DNA from: Microbacterium sp. SYP-A9085
GTDB taxonomy: Bacteria > Actinomycetota > Actinomycetes > Actinomycetales > Microbacteriaceae
DNA: 64,000 nt
Direction of reading: 5' to 3'
NCBI RefSeq assembly: GCF_009649635.1
Contig: NZ_WJII01000003.1
Span: 186,001 to 250,000 of the forward strand
Part shown: one piece after another, positions 38,266-46,205 of the stretch
How the letters are laid out: each line of letters begins with the position of its first letter
Position numbering within the stretch: the first letter of the stretch is position 1
The notes under the pieces: model-generated
Told to the model about the DNA's origin: nothing
Databases searched by the model: none
What the model saw: only the letters and a program-made list of their open reading frames with translations
Translations under genes and position numbers: made by a program

Positions 38266-39359
38266 CCCTCACCGCACCCCCGGCGCTGCGCACCATCCGG
38301 GTCACCAACACTCTCGCGTCGGGACGACTCCCGCGCGGCACCGCGTGGATGGTGCTCGCCGGATCGTTGGCGGTGTCCGTCGCTTTCTTCGCGCTGCTGG
38401 CGATCGCCGGGGCCACCGAGGGCTTCACGATCGTCGGCGCAGTGTTCGCGGGCACCGTGCTGTTCGACATCGTCCTCTACGTGCTCTCGCGCATCGTCGA
38501 GGGCGGCCGCCGCGCCGTCGACCGGCTCGTGACATCCCTCGTGTCCACCGCGTTCGTGATAGCGCTGCTGCCCCTGATCTCCCTGGTCTGGACGGTCATC
38601 GTCGGGGGCCTGGGGCGCCTGGATGTCGCGTTCTTCACGCAGTCGATGCGCAACATCGTGGGCGAGGGCGGGGGCGCCCTGCACGCCATCATCGGGACGC
38701 TGCTGATCACGCTGATGGCCGCGGTGATCTCGGTGCCGATCGGGCTGCTGACCTCGATCTACCTTGTCGAATACGGGCGGGGGCCCCTGGCGAAGGCGAT
38801 CACCTTCCTCGTCGACGTGATGACCGGCATCCCCTCGATCGTGGCGGGCCTTTTCACGTTCGCACTGTTCGCCCTGATCCTCGGGCCGGCGGTGCGCAAC
38901 GGCTTCATGGGAGCGATAGCACTGTCGGTGCTGATGATCCCGGTCGTGGTGCGCTCCAGCGAGGAGATCCTACGCCTGGTGCCCAACGAGCTGCGCGAGG
39001 CGTCCTACGCGCTGGGCGTGCCGAAGTGGCTGACGATCCTGCGGATAGTGCTGCCGACGTCGCTGGCGGGCATCGTGACCGGCGTGATGCTGGCGATAGC
39101 GCGCGTGATCGGCGAGACGGCGCCGCTGCTGCTGGTGACCGGGTTCACGTTCAGCATGAACTACAACCTGTTCCAGGACCGCATGATGACCCTGCCGGTG
39201 TTCGTGTACACGCAGTACACGCAGGCGGCGGGAGTGCACGCGCAGGAGTCCATCGACCGGGCGTGGACGGCCGCGCTGACCCTCATCCTCATCGTGATGG
39301 CGCTGAACCTCGTCGGCCGGCTCATCGCCAAGATCTTCGCGCCCAAGCGCGGCTTCTAG
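38262..39359 (+). CDS. pstA: Phosphate ABC importer permease PstA
   Basis: 365 residues, with an extended N-terminal segment of about 120 residues carrying extra hydrophobic helices before the standard six-helix permease. EAA loop [23 protein letters not shown] 38262 overlaps the pstC stop. Contains four ATA codons, all in GATAG(C/T). Confidence 0.94.
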   Translation: MTLTAPPALRTIRVTNTLASGRLPRGTAWMVLAGSLAVSVAFFALLAIAGATEGFTIVGAVFAGTVLFDIVLYVLSRIVEGGRRAVDRLVTSLVSTAFVIALLPLISLVWTVIVGGLGRLDVAFFTQSMRNIVGEGGGALHAIIGTLLITLMAAVISVPIGLLTSIYLVEYGRGPLAKAITFLVDVMTGIPSIVAGLFTFALFALILGPAVRNGFMGAIALSVLMIPVVVRSSEEILRLVPNELREASYALGVPKWLTILRIVLPTSLAGIVTGVMLAIARVIGETAPLLLVTGFTFSMNYNLFQDRMMTLPVFVYTQYTQAAGVHAQESIDRAWTAALTLILIVMALNLVGRLIAKIFAPKRGF

Positions 39360-39382
39360 AATTCTGCAAACGAAGGAACCCT

Positions 39383-40162
39383 GTGTCCAAGAGCATCGAT
39401 GTCACCGACCTGAACGTGTACTACGGCGACTTCCTCGCCGTGGAGGGCGTCTCGCTGCACATCCCGCCGCGCAGCGTGACGGCGTTCATCGGCCCGTCCG
39501 GCTGCGGCAAGTCCACGTTCCTGCGCACCCTGAACCGGATGCACGAGGTGATCCCGGGGGCGCGCGTGGAGGGCCAGGTGATGCTGGACGGCGACGACCT
39601 GTACGCCGCGGGCGTCGACCCGGTCGCGGTGCGCCGCAGCGTGGGCATGGTGTTCCAGCGCCCGAACCCGTTCCCGACGATGTCGATCAAGGAGAACGTG
39701 CTGGCGGGGGTGCGCCTGAACAACAAGCGCATGTCGCGGTCGGACGCCGACGCGCTCGTGGAGAAGTCGCTGCGCGGCGCGAACCTGTGGAACGAGGTCA
39801 AGGACCGGCTCGACAAGCCGGGGTCGGGGCTGTCCGGCGGCCAGCAGCAGCGCCTGTGCATAGCGCGGGCCATCGCCATCGAGCCGCAGGTGCTCCTGAT
39901 GGACGAGCCGTGCTCGGCGCTGGACCCCATCTCGACGTACGCGATCGAGGAGCTCATCGCGCGGCTGAAGACCGAATACACGATAGTGATCGTCACGCAC
40001 AACATGCAGCAGGCGTCCCGGGTCAGCGAACGGACCGCGTTCTTCAACATCGCCGGCACCGGCAAGCCCGGCAAGCTCATCGAGTACGACGACACCGCGA
40101 CGATCTTCACCACGCCCACCGAGCAGGCCACCGAGGACTACGTCTCCGGCCGCTTCGGGTAG
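39383..40162 (+). CDS. pstB: Phosphate ABC importer ATPase PstB
   Basis: 259 residues. Walker [11 protein letters not shown]-loop [11 protein letters not shown], signature LSGGQQQRL, Walker B LLMDEP and THNMQQASR are intact. GTG 39383 follows GAAGGA. Last gene of the pst operon; no phoU here. Confidence 0.96.
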   Translation: MSKSIDVTDLNVYYGDFLAVEGVSLHIPPRSVTAFIGPSGCGKSTFLRTLNRMHEVIPGARVEGQVMLDGDDLYAAGVDPVAVRRSVGMVFQRPNPFPTMSIKENVLAGVRLNNKRMSRSDADALVEKSLRGANLWNEVKDRLDKPGSGLSGGQQQRLCIARAIAIEPQVLLMDEPCSALDPISTYAIEELIARLKTEYTIVIVTHNMQQASRVSERTAFFNIAGTGKPGKLIEYDDTATIFTTPTEQATEDYVSGRFG

Positions 40163-40168
40163 ACGGGG

Positions 40169-41053
40169 TCAGTCGCGCGGGCTCAGCAGGTACCGGTTGA
40201 TGGATGCCGTGAGCTCGCCGTCCACGGCGAACGCGGCGCCGTCGACAGCGGCGATGGGCGCGGCCAGTCGCACGCTCGAGACGAGCCATGCGGCATCCGC
40301 CCGCACGAGCGCGCTCACCGGCACCGTCTCGTAGGCGACATCGTGCCCGGCGCCGCGCAGGTGCTCGAAAAGGCTCATCTGCGTGGTGCCGTGCAGGATC
40401 CCGCTCCCCGTCGCCGGGGTGACGAAGCGGTCGCCGATCCGCAGCACGACGGAGGAGGTCGGCCCCTCCAGCACAATGCCGTCGCTCGTGACGAAGATGG
40501 CGTCGTCGGCGCCGCGCCGGTGCGCCTCGCGCAGCGCCGCCATGTTCGTCGCGTACGAGAGCGTCTTCGCGCCCAGCAGCAGCCACGGCGCACGCTCGGA
40601 CGCGCCGCTGTCGATCCCGCGGTCCAGGGTGACCACCCGCACCCCGCCGGTGCGCGGGCCGGAGTTGTCGGGGGCGGCGGATGCCGTGGCCCACGCCGTC
40701 GGCGCCGGCCCGTGCTCGACGCCGCGGCTGAGGATGAGCTTGACGGCGCTCTCCCCCGGTCCGCACTCGGCCGCGACGCGGGCGACCGCCTGCCGCCACT
40801 GGCCGGCATGAGGGGCGGGCAGGTCGCACAGCGCCGCGGAGTGCGCCAGCCGCTCGAGGTGCGCGCCCACCTCCTGTGGGTGGCCGTCGACGACCCCGAT
40901 CGTCTCGAAGATGCCGTCGCCGCGCTGCGTGCTGAGCTCCCCGACGCTCAGGGCCGGCGCCGACGGGTCCACCGGCGCGAAAGTGCTCATGTAGTCATCC
41001 CGCACGTCGTCGGCGGGGACGGGGGCGATGAGCAGGGCGAAGTGGGCGGCCAT
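40169..41053 (-). CDS. pabC: Aminodeoxychorismate lyase-like PLP enzyme (class IV aminotransferase)
   Basis: A 294-residue fold-type IV PLP protein. The Schiff-base Lys163 lies in GAKTLSYATNM, and LEGPTSSV and GSGILHGTT bind the cofactor phosphate. PabC makes p-aminobenzoate for folate; a branched-chain or D-amino acid transaminase is the alternative. Convergent with pstB, 6 bases apart. Confidence 0.82.
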   Translation of the reverse strand: MAAHFALLIAPVPADDVRDDYMSTFAPVDPSAPALSVGELSTQRGDGIFETIGVVDGHPQEVGAHLERLAHSAALCDLPAPHAGQWRQAVARVAAECGPGESAVKLILSRGVEHGPAPTAWATASAAPDNSGPRTGGVRVVTLDRGIDSGASERAPWLLLGAKTLSYATNMAALREAHRRGADDAIFVTSDGIVLEGPTSSVVLRIGDRFVTPATGSGILHGTTQMSLFEHLRGAGHDVAYETVPVSALVRADAAWLVSSVRLAAPIAAVDGAAFAVDGELTASINRYLLSPRD

Positions 41054-41182
41054 GGTCCGAGCTTAGGGCGCCCCGGGCCGCCGTTCAGGTCGCAGGAACT
41101 CTTGGCTTCCACGCCCGTGGCCGGCCCGGGACGGCCGGATTCCGCGCGATCGTCCTGCGAGCCGGACACCGCCGGGCGCGAG

Positions 41183-41208
41183 GGAATACCGGCCGGATGC
41201 CGTCGGTT
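41183..41208 (+). promoter_or_regulatory. Possible SigR/SigH-type promoter
   Basis: GGAAT (41183-41187), 18 bases, GTT (41206-41208): the exact spacing of actinobacterial SigR/SigH (redox and heat stress ECF12) promoters. An alternative -10 TACACT (41208-41213) overlaps it. Initiation would be near the base of the RNA-like structure downstream. Confidence 0.4.
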
Positions 41209-41219
41209 ACACTTGATCG

Positions 41220-41297
41220 GCCGGGCCGCGGTAACCCCGGGCTCCATCTTCTGCCGCCGCGAGCGGCCACGCGCCGAGAGGCGTTCTGCGGCCCGGC
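41220..41297 (+). ncRNA. Candidate small structured RNA
   Basis: A 78-base element closed by a perfect 10-bp stem (41220-41229 with 41288-41297). Inside are a 5-bp hairpin (41253-41257/41263-41267) and a 4-bp hairpin with a GAGA tetraloop (41272-41275/41280-41283). It begins where the promoter above would start transcription and is followed by a T/C-rich stretch. No coding potential. No RNA family recognised. Confidence 0.4.
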
Positions 41298-41307
41298 ACT
41301 TCTTCGC

Positions 41308-41946
41308 TCAGCTGAGGGCATCCAGCCGCCACAGCGCCGCGCAGCCGGACAGGTCGCCGGCGAACGTCGACAGGCGCAGTGCTCGGCGGGTCAGGGTCGT
41401 CGCGCGCTCCGGCTCCGTGCCCTCGTAGTCGTCCGCGAGGTGCGTGGAGCCGGATGCCTGGACCCGGCAGAACGCCGCGGCGCGCTCGAGCGCCACGGCG
41501 AAGTCACCCTCGAACACGCCCCGCAGGATGCGGTCGATCAGCGCCACCAGCTCGTCCGGGCCGGCGGGGACGGGGGCGCCGGCCACCACGGGGTCCACCG
41601 AGTGGATCTCGACCCGACCGCGCTCGTACAGGAGAGCCGAGGTCTGCGGGTCGTCGTGGATCATCAGCTGCACCAGGTACAGCCGCCACAGCGCCCCGGG
41701 CAGCGACCGCGCCGGCGCCTGCGACCACAACTCGGCGAGATCGTCGATGCCGTGGCGGCGCGTGAATTCGACGAGCCGGTCCACGGTCGCGGCATCCGGG
41801 TCCTCGGCCACCCGGGACAGCAGCGCGGCGGCGGTGGAATGCGCCACCCGCGCGGCCTCGGCCGGATCGTGCGCACCGAACAGGCGATCCATCCGCCCGG
41901 ACGGTCGGCGCACCGGCTTGTGGAAGTCCCTGCGTGGGTCCGTCAC
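41308..41946 (-). CDS. Conserved actinobacterial hypothetical protein
   Basis: A 212-residue, mostly helical, cytosolic protein without a recognised domain. Segments such as FHKPVRRPSGRMDRLFGAHD, LPGALWRLYLVQLMIHDDP and the closing FAGDLSGCAALWRLD look conserved. ATG start at 41946. Lies 9 bases from the VOC gene stop. No function proposed. Confidence 0.65.
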   Translation of the reverse strand: MTDPRRDFHKPVRRPSGRMDRLFGAHDPAEAARVAHSTAAALLSRVAEDPDAATVDRLVEFTRRHGIDDLAELWSQAPARSLPGALWRLYLVQLMIHDDPQTSALLYERGRVEIHSVDPVVAGAPVPAGPDELVALIDRILRGVFEGDFAVALERAAAFCRVQASGSTHLADDYEGTEPERATTLTRRALRLSTFAGDLSGCAALWRLDALS

Positions 41947-41955
41947 CCGTCCAGG

Positions 41956-42375
41956 CTACGCCGTCGCCGCGACCCCGTTGATCCGGACGTGGTTGCCGGC
42001 CGGGTCGCGGAACGCGCAGTCACGCGGCCCCCACGGCTGGTCCATCGGCTCCTGCAGCACCTCGGCGCCGGTCGCGCGGATGCGCTCGAACGTCCCGTCC
42101 AGGTCGTCGGTGGCGAACACTATCGGCCCCGGGCCGGCGCCCTTCGCCACGAGCCGGTGCAGGGTGTCTGCGTCATCGGGCGAGCGCCCCGCCTGCGGCG
42201 CTGACAGGACGAGCGCGACGCCCGGCTGGCCCGGGGTGCCCATGCTCAGCCAGCGCCAGCCGTTTCCGGTCACGTCGTTGAGCACGGTGAGCCCGACCGC
42301 GTCGCGGTAGAACTCGAGCGCGGTGTCGACGTCGTCCACGGTGAGGGGGAAGAATCCGAACCTGATCTCTGTCAT
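41956..42375 (-). CDS. VOC (glyoxalase-like) protein
   Basis: A 139-residue protein with two beta-alpha-beta-beta-beta repeats: DVDTALEFYRDAVGLTV opens the first, and WGPRDCAFRDPAGNHV is the standard metal-site end of the second. Usually found beside an AraC regulator, as here, where the pair may respond to a toxic small molecule. Substrate unknown. Confidence 0.85.
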   Translation of the reverse strand: MTEIRFGFFPLTVDDVDTALEFYRDAVGLTVLNDVTGNGWRWLSMGTPGQPGVALVLSAPQAGRSPDDADTLHRLVAKGAGPGPIVFATDDLDGTFERIRATGAEVLQEPMDQPWGPRDCAFRDPAGNHVRINGVAATA

Positions 42376-42445
42376 GCGTCAACGGTAGGCCGATGCCGCG
42401 GGCCGGCGCTTCTCCGATCCTGCTCCGTTCGACCTTCGCCGGGTT

Positions 42446-42853
42446 TCACGGATAGCGCGTCGGCCGCGTCAGTAACCGGGCGAAGCACTCCGGCAGCGCC
42501 TCCGCGTCGTCGTGCGGCCGCGCCCGATACGCGCTCGGGGTTTCGCCGACGATGTCGGTGAACGTCGAGCTGAACGACCCCAGGGATGTCGCGCCGACGG
42601 CCGTGCACGCGTCGGTGACGCTCGCCCCCGCACGCAGCAGCGCCATGGCCCGCTCGATACGGCGTGTCATCAGATACGCGTACGGGGTCTCGCCGTACGC
42701 CGTCTTGAACTCACGGGAGAAGTGCGCCGGCGACATGAACGCGCGGGCGGCCATCGTGGGCACGTCCAAGGGCCGCGCGTACTCGCGGTCCATCAGGTCG
42801 CGGGCGCGGCGCAGGTGCGCGAGCGTCTGCGGCGACTGCGGGGTGGATGCCAC
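42446..42853 (-). CDS. AraC-family DNA-binding protein, HTH only
   Basis: A 135-residue protein that is only the double helix-turn-helix of AraC/XylS regulators: AARAFMSPAHFSREFKTAYGETPYAYL and FSSTFTDIVGETPSAYR. No ligand domain, so it may act with the VOC protein downstream. Divergent from the SDR-fusion gene with 37 bases between starts. Confidence 0.88.
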   Translation of the reverse strand: MASTPQSPQTLAHLRRARDLMDREYARPLDVPTMAARAFMSPAHFSREFKTAYGETPYAYLMTRRIERAMALLRAGASVTDACTAVGATSLGSFSSTFTDIVGETPSAYRARPHDDAEALPECFARLLTRPTRYP

Positions 42854-42890
42854 GCGTCGAGGCTACCGGGTCGCACAGTACGCTCGGACC

Positions 42891-44117
42891 ATGGCCACGA
42901 GGATCGCTGTCGCGGGCGGGACGGGCACCGTCGGCCGGCTCGTCACCGAGTTTGTCCGGCAGCGCGGCCATGACGCGGTCGTGCTGTCGCGCTCGACCGG
43001 GATCGACCTCGTCACCGGCGCGGGGCTGGACACGGTGCTGGCCGGCGTGGACGCCGTGATCGACGTGAGCAACACCCTGTCGATGTCGGCTGCGGCATCC
43101 GTCCGCCACTTCGAGACGACGGCGCGGGTCCTCGCCACCGCGGAGCTGCGCGCCGGAGTGCGGCATCACGTGCTGCTGTCGATCGTCGGCGTCGACGCGC
43201 CGCACACCTCCGGCTACGGCTACTACCGCGGGAAGCTCGCGCAGGAGCGTGCGGTCGCCGCCGCCGGCGTGCCGTGGACGCTGCTGCGGGCGACCCAGTT
43301 CCACGAGTTCGCGCAGCAGTTGTTCCAGCGGACGCGGTTCGGGCCGTTCGTGCTGGTGCCGGCGATGCGCGCGCAGCCGGTGGCGGCGCGCGAGGTGGCC
43401 GCGCAGCTGGTGGAGCTGGCCGAGGGCGCACCCGCCGGGCGGGTCTCGGACGTCGCGGGCCCGCGGGTGGAGCGGATCGCCGAACTGGCCCGCCGGTACG
43501 CGCGCGCGGCGGGCGCGTCCGGCGTGGTGGTCGAGCTGCCGCTGCCGGGCGCCGTGGGACGGGCGATGCGTCAGGGCGGCCTGCTCCCCGCGCCCGATGC
43601 CGACGTGCGCGGCCCCGCCTACGCGGACTGGCTGTTCGAGCAGACCGGGTCGGACGGGGTGGCGAGGATGCCCCGGACCGTCGGCATCGCCGGCATCCCG
43701 ATCATGCGCTCGCCGCTGCCCGCCCCGCCGGAGCCGTCGCTGTCCAACGCGCGGGAGCTGGTCGCGCGGCTGCGGACCGCGGGGATGCCGATCGCCCTCA
43801 CGGTGCACGGCGACGAGCGGCGCCTTCCCGCCGCCGTGGACCAGGCAGCGTTCCGCGCGCTGCAGGAGGCCGTGTCGCTCGTGCTGATGCGGACCCGCGG
43901 GGTGGAAGCCGATGCCGTCGTGCGCTATCTGCCGCACGCGGTCGAGATCGAGGTGACGCACGGCGCGGCGCGGCTGACGCCGCAGGCGAGCCGGTCGGAG
44001 ACGCTGAACCGGTCTCGCGCCCAGGTGCGCCGGCTCGGCGGGGCGGTCTCGTCGGGGCCGACCACCGAGGGCGGCTTCCGGCTGGCGGCGACGATCCCGA
44101 TCCCGACACCGACGTGA
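42891..44117 (+). CDS. Fusion: NmrA-like SDR with a degenerate histidine-kinase ATPase domain
   Basis: A 408-residue protein. Residues 1-250 are an atypical SDR: nucleotide turn VAGGTGTVGRLV, GYYRGKLAQE in place of YxxxK, and the usual ending DADVRGPAYADWLFEQ. Residues about 283-405 match the ATPase end of NarL-type sensor kinases: ELVARLRTAGMPIALTV, RLPAAVDQAAFRALQEAV, then GGFRLAATIPIP. The N-box (normally EALTNxLKH) is EAVSLVLMRT and no G-box remains, so ATP binding is unlikely. There is no H-box or receiver. Start ATG 42891. Confidence 0.78.
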   Translation: MATRIAVAGGTGTVGRLVTEFVRQRGHDAVVLSRSTGIDLVTGAGLDTVLAGVDAVIDVSNTLSMSAAASVRHFETTARVLATAELRAGVRHHVLLSIVGVDAPHTSGYGYYRGKLAQERAVAAAGVPWTLLRATQFHEFAQQLFQRTRFGPFVLVPAMRAQPVAAREVAAQLVELAEGAPAGRVSDVAGPRVERIAELARRYARAAGASGVVVELPLPGAVGRAMRQGGLLPAPDADVRGPAYADWLFEQTGSDGVARMPRTVGIAGIPIMRSPLPAPPEPSLSNARELVARLRTAGMPIALTVHGDERRLPAAVDQAAFRALQEAVSLVLMRTRGVEADAVVRYLPHAVEIEVTHGAARLTPQASRSETLNRSRAQVRRLGGAVSSGPTTEGGFRLAATIPIPTPT

Positions 44118-44155
44118 TGCCACAGGCGCGACAGGCCCAGTAGTCTTGAATCCAG

Positions 44156-44228
44156 GGGCCTGTAGCTCAGTTGGCAGAGCATCGGACTTTTAATCCGCGG
44201 GTCGAGGGTTCGAGCCCCTCCGGGCCCA
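44156..44228 (+). tRNA. tRNA-Lys (anticodon TTT)
   Basis: Complete cloverleaf: acceptor GGGCCTG with CGGGCCC, anticodon loop CTTTTAA, T-arm GTTCGAGC. No encoded CCA. Reads AAA/AAG. Confidence 0.96.
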
Positions 44229-44291
44229 CTCCGCTGCGGATGCGCGTGCAACCCCCTTGTCGCCCGCGGGAAGCGACCTACACTGCCGATC

Positions 44292-45590
44292 ATGGACGAG
44301 CACACGTATGACGTCGTGGTTGTCGGAGGTGGATTCGCGGGTGTGGCGGCGGCGCGCACCGCAGCGCAGCGCGGCCTGCACGTGCTGCTGATCGACAGCA
44401 ACCCGTTCCACCAGTTCCAGCCGCTGCTGTACCAGGTGGCGACCTCGCAGCTGTCGGTTGCGGCGGTCGCACGTCCCCTGCGTTCGATCTTCCGTCGCCG
44501 GCCACGGGTGCAGCTGAGGATCGCGCGGGTGACGGCCATCGACCTGACCGATCACGCGGTGACCACCTCGGACGGCGCCATGTTCCGCGGCCGCAGCCTT
44601 GTCGTGGCGGTGGGCGCCGAACCCAACTTCTTCGACACCCCCGGCGCGAAACAGCACGCCTATCCGCTGTATTCGGTCGCCGACGCGACGGCCCTGGCCT
44701 CGCGCCTGCTCGGGCTCATCGACGGGGCGACCAGCGGTGAGACGGCGCAGCCGTTCGACATCGTCGTCGTGGGCGGGGGCCCCACCGGCGTCGAGACCGC
44801 CGGGGCGATCGCGGAGAACCTGGACTACGTGGTCTCCCGCTACGTCTCGCCGGACTTCGCAGCGTCGTGCACGGTCCACCTGGTGGACATGGTCGACCAG
44901 GTGCTGACGCCCTTCTCGGTGCCCTCCCAGCAGTACGCGCAGCGCCGTCTGAAGAAGGTCGGGGTGAACCTGAAGCTGGGCAGCGGCGTCACCGCAGTCA
45001 CCGAGCACGGGGTCTCCCTGGCGGACGGCACCACCATCGACACGCCCGTGGTGGTATGGGCGGGGGGACTGAAGGGAAGCGCGCTGCTGGCCGAATCGGG
45101 TCTGCCGGTCGGCCGTGGCGGACGCGTGGACGTGGCACCCGACCTGTCCGTGCCCGGGTTCCAGCGCGTCTACGCGCTGGGCGATGCCGCCAACATCCCC
45201 GGACCCGACGGCACGCCGCTGCCTCAGCTGGGCTCGGTCGCGCAGCAGTCCGGCGCGTGGGCGGGCCGCAACGTCCACGCCGAGCTGTCCGGAGCGCAGC
45301 CCACACCATTCGCCTATCGCGACAAGGGCATCATGGCGATGATCGGACGCGGCGCCGCCGTGGCTGAGCTGGGCCGCCGGCATCGTGGGCTGCGCGGACC
45401 GCTCGCGTTCGCCGCCTGGCTCGTGGTGCATGTGATGCTGCTGTCCGGCATTCCGCAGCGGGTGAGCGCGATCGTCTCGTGGGCGTGGGACTACTTCACC
45501 CACCGACGGCCGCACGTCGTCGTGTATCGACCGGAGGAGTACGCCCGCGGCCACCTCGCCACGGCGAGATCCGCGGACGGCACCGGCTGA
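44292..45590 (+). CDS. ndh: Type II NADH dehydrogenase (NDH-2)
   Basis: A 432-residue flavin disulfide reductase: FAD site VVVVGGGFAGVAAART, NADH site IVVVGGGPTGVETAGA, YALGDAANIPG, and a C-terminal amphipathic/hydrophobic membrane anchor (about 370-400). Oxidises NADH and passes electrons to menaquinone without proton pumping. Quinone motif near PQLGSVAQQSG is present. Confidence 0.9.
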   Translation: MDEHTYDVVVVGGGFAGVAAARTAAQRGLHVLLIDSNPFHQFQPLLYQVATSQLSVAAVARPLRSIFRRRPRVQLRIARVTAIDLTDHAVTTSDGAMFRGRSLVVAVGAEPNFFDTPGAKQHAYPLYSVADATALASRLLGLIDGATSGETAQPFDIVVVGGGPTGVETAGAIAENLDYVVSRYVSPDFAASCTVHLVDMVDQVLTPFSVPSQQYAQRRLKKVGVNLKLGSGVTAVTEHGVSLADGTTIDTPVVVWAGGLKGSALLAESGLPVGRGGRVDVAPDLSVPGFQRVYALGDAANIPGPDGTPLPQLGSVAQQSGAWAGRNVHAELSGAQPTPFAYRDKGIMAMIGRGAAVAELGRRHRGLRGPLAFAAWLVVHVMLLSGIPQRVSAIVSWAWDYFTHRRPHVVVYRPEEYARGHLATARSADGTG

Positions 45591-45608
45591 CGCTCGGCGG
45601 CCGAACCG

Positions 45609-46187
45609 TCATTGCGCGGACACGAGCTCCGCTCCGGCGTGCGCGAGCTCGGCCAGCGCCGCGTCGCTCGAACCGGCATCCACCCCGGCGACCAGATCGG
45701 TGAACACGCGCACATGCCGGCCCCGCGCGATCGCGTCCAGCGCCGACGCGCGCACGCAGTAGTCGGTCGCGATGCCGGTCACATCGATGTCGACGATGCC
45801 GTACCGGTCGAGCAGCTCTTCGACGGTCGTTCCGTCGTCCGTGGTGCCTTCGAACAGCGAGTACGCAGGGCTTCCCTGCCCCTTCTTCACGTGGTGGGTG
45901 ACGGATGCCACGTCCAAGCCGGGGTCGTAGTCGGCCCCCGCGCTGCCGGCGACGCAGTGCACGGGCCACGTCTGCACGTGATCGGGCTCCCCGCGCGCGA
46001 AGTGCCCGCCGTTGTCGCTGTCGGGATCGTGCCAGTCACGGGACGCCACGATGATGTCGTAGTCGGCCGCGTGCGCCAACAGCATCCGAGAGATTCCTTG
46101 CGCGACGGCATCCCCGCCCTCGACGCCGAGAGCCCCACCCTCGGTGAAGTCGTTCTGCACGTCGACGATGAACAGTGCGGTGCCCAT
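45609..46187 (-). CDS. pncA: Nicotinamidase (isochorismatase superfamily)
   Basis: A 192-residue hydrolase that turns nicotinamide into nicotinate for NAD salvage. Catalytic triad Asp9, Lys101/102 and Cys144 (ATDYCVRA), with metal ligands in SRDWHDP. ATG 46187. Converges with ndh. Confidence 0.92.
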   Translation of the reverse strand: MGTALFIVDVQNDFTEGGALGVEGGDAVAQGISRMLLAHAADYDIIVASRDWHDPDSDNGGHFARGEPDHVQTWPVHCVAGSAGADYDPGLDVASVTHHVKKGQGSPAYSLFEGTTDDGTTVEELLDRYGIVDIDVTGIATDYCVRASALDAIARGRHVRVFTDLVAGVDAGSSDAALAELAHAGAELVSAQ

Positions 46188-46205
46188 GCATCGAGGGTAC
46201 GCAGT

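Noticed and set aside
38345..40162. 605-codon frame suggesting a PstA-PstB fusion
   Set aside because: The upstream part is out of frame with pstA; pstB starts at GTG 39383 with its own ribosome-binding site.
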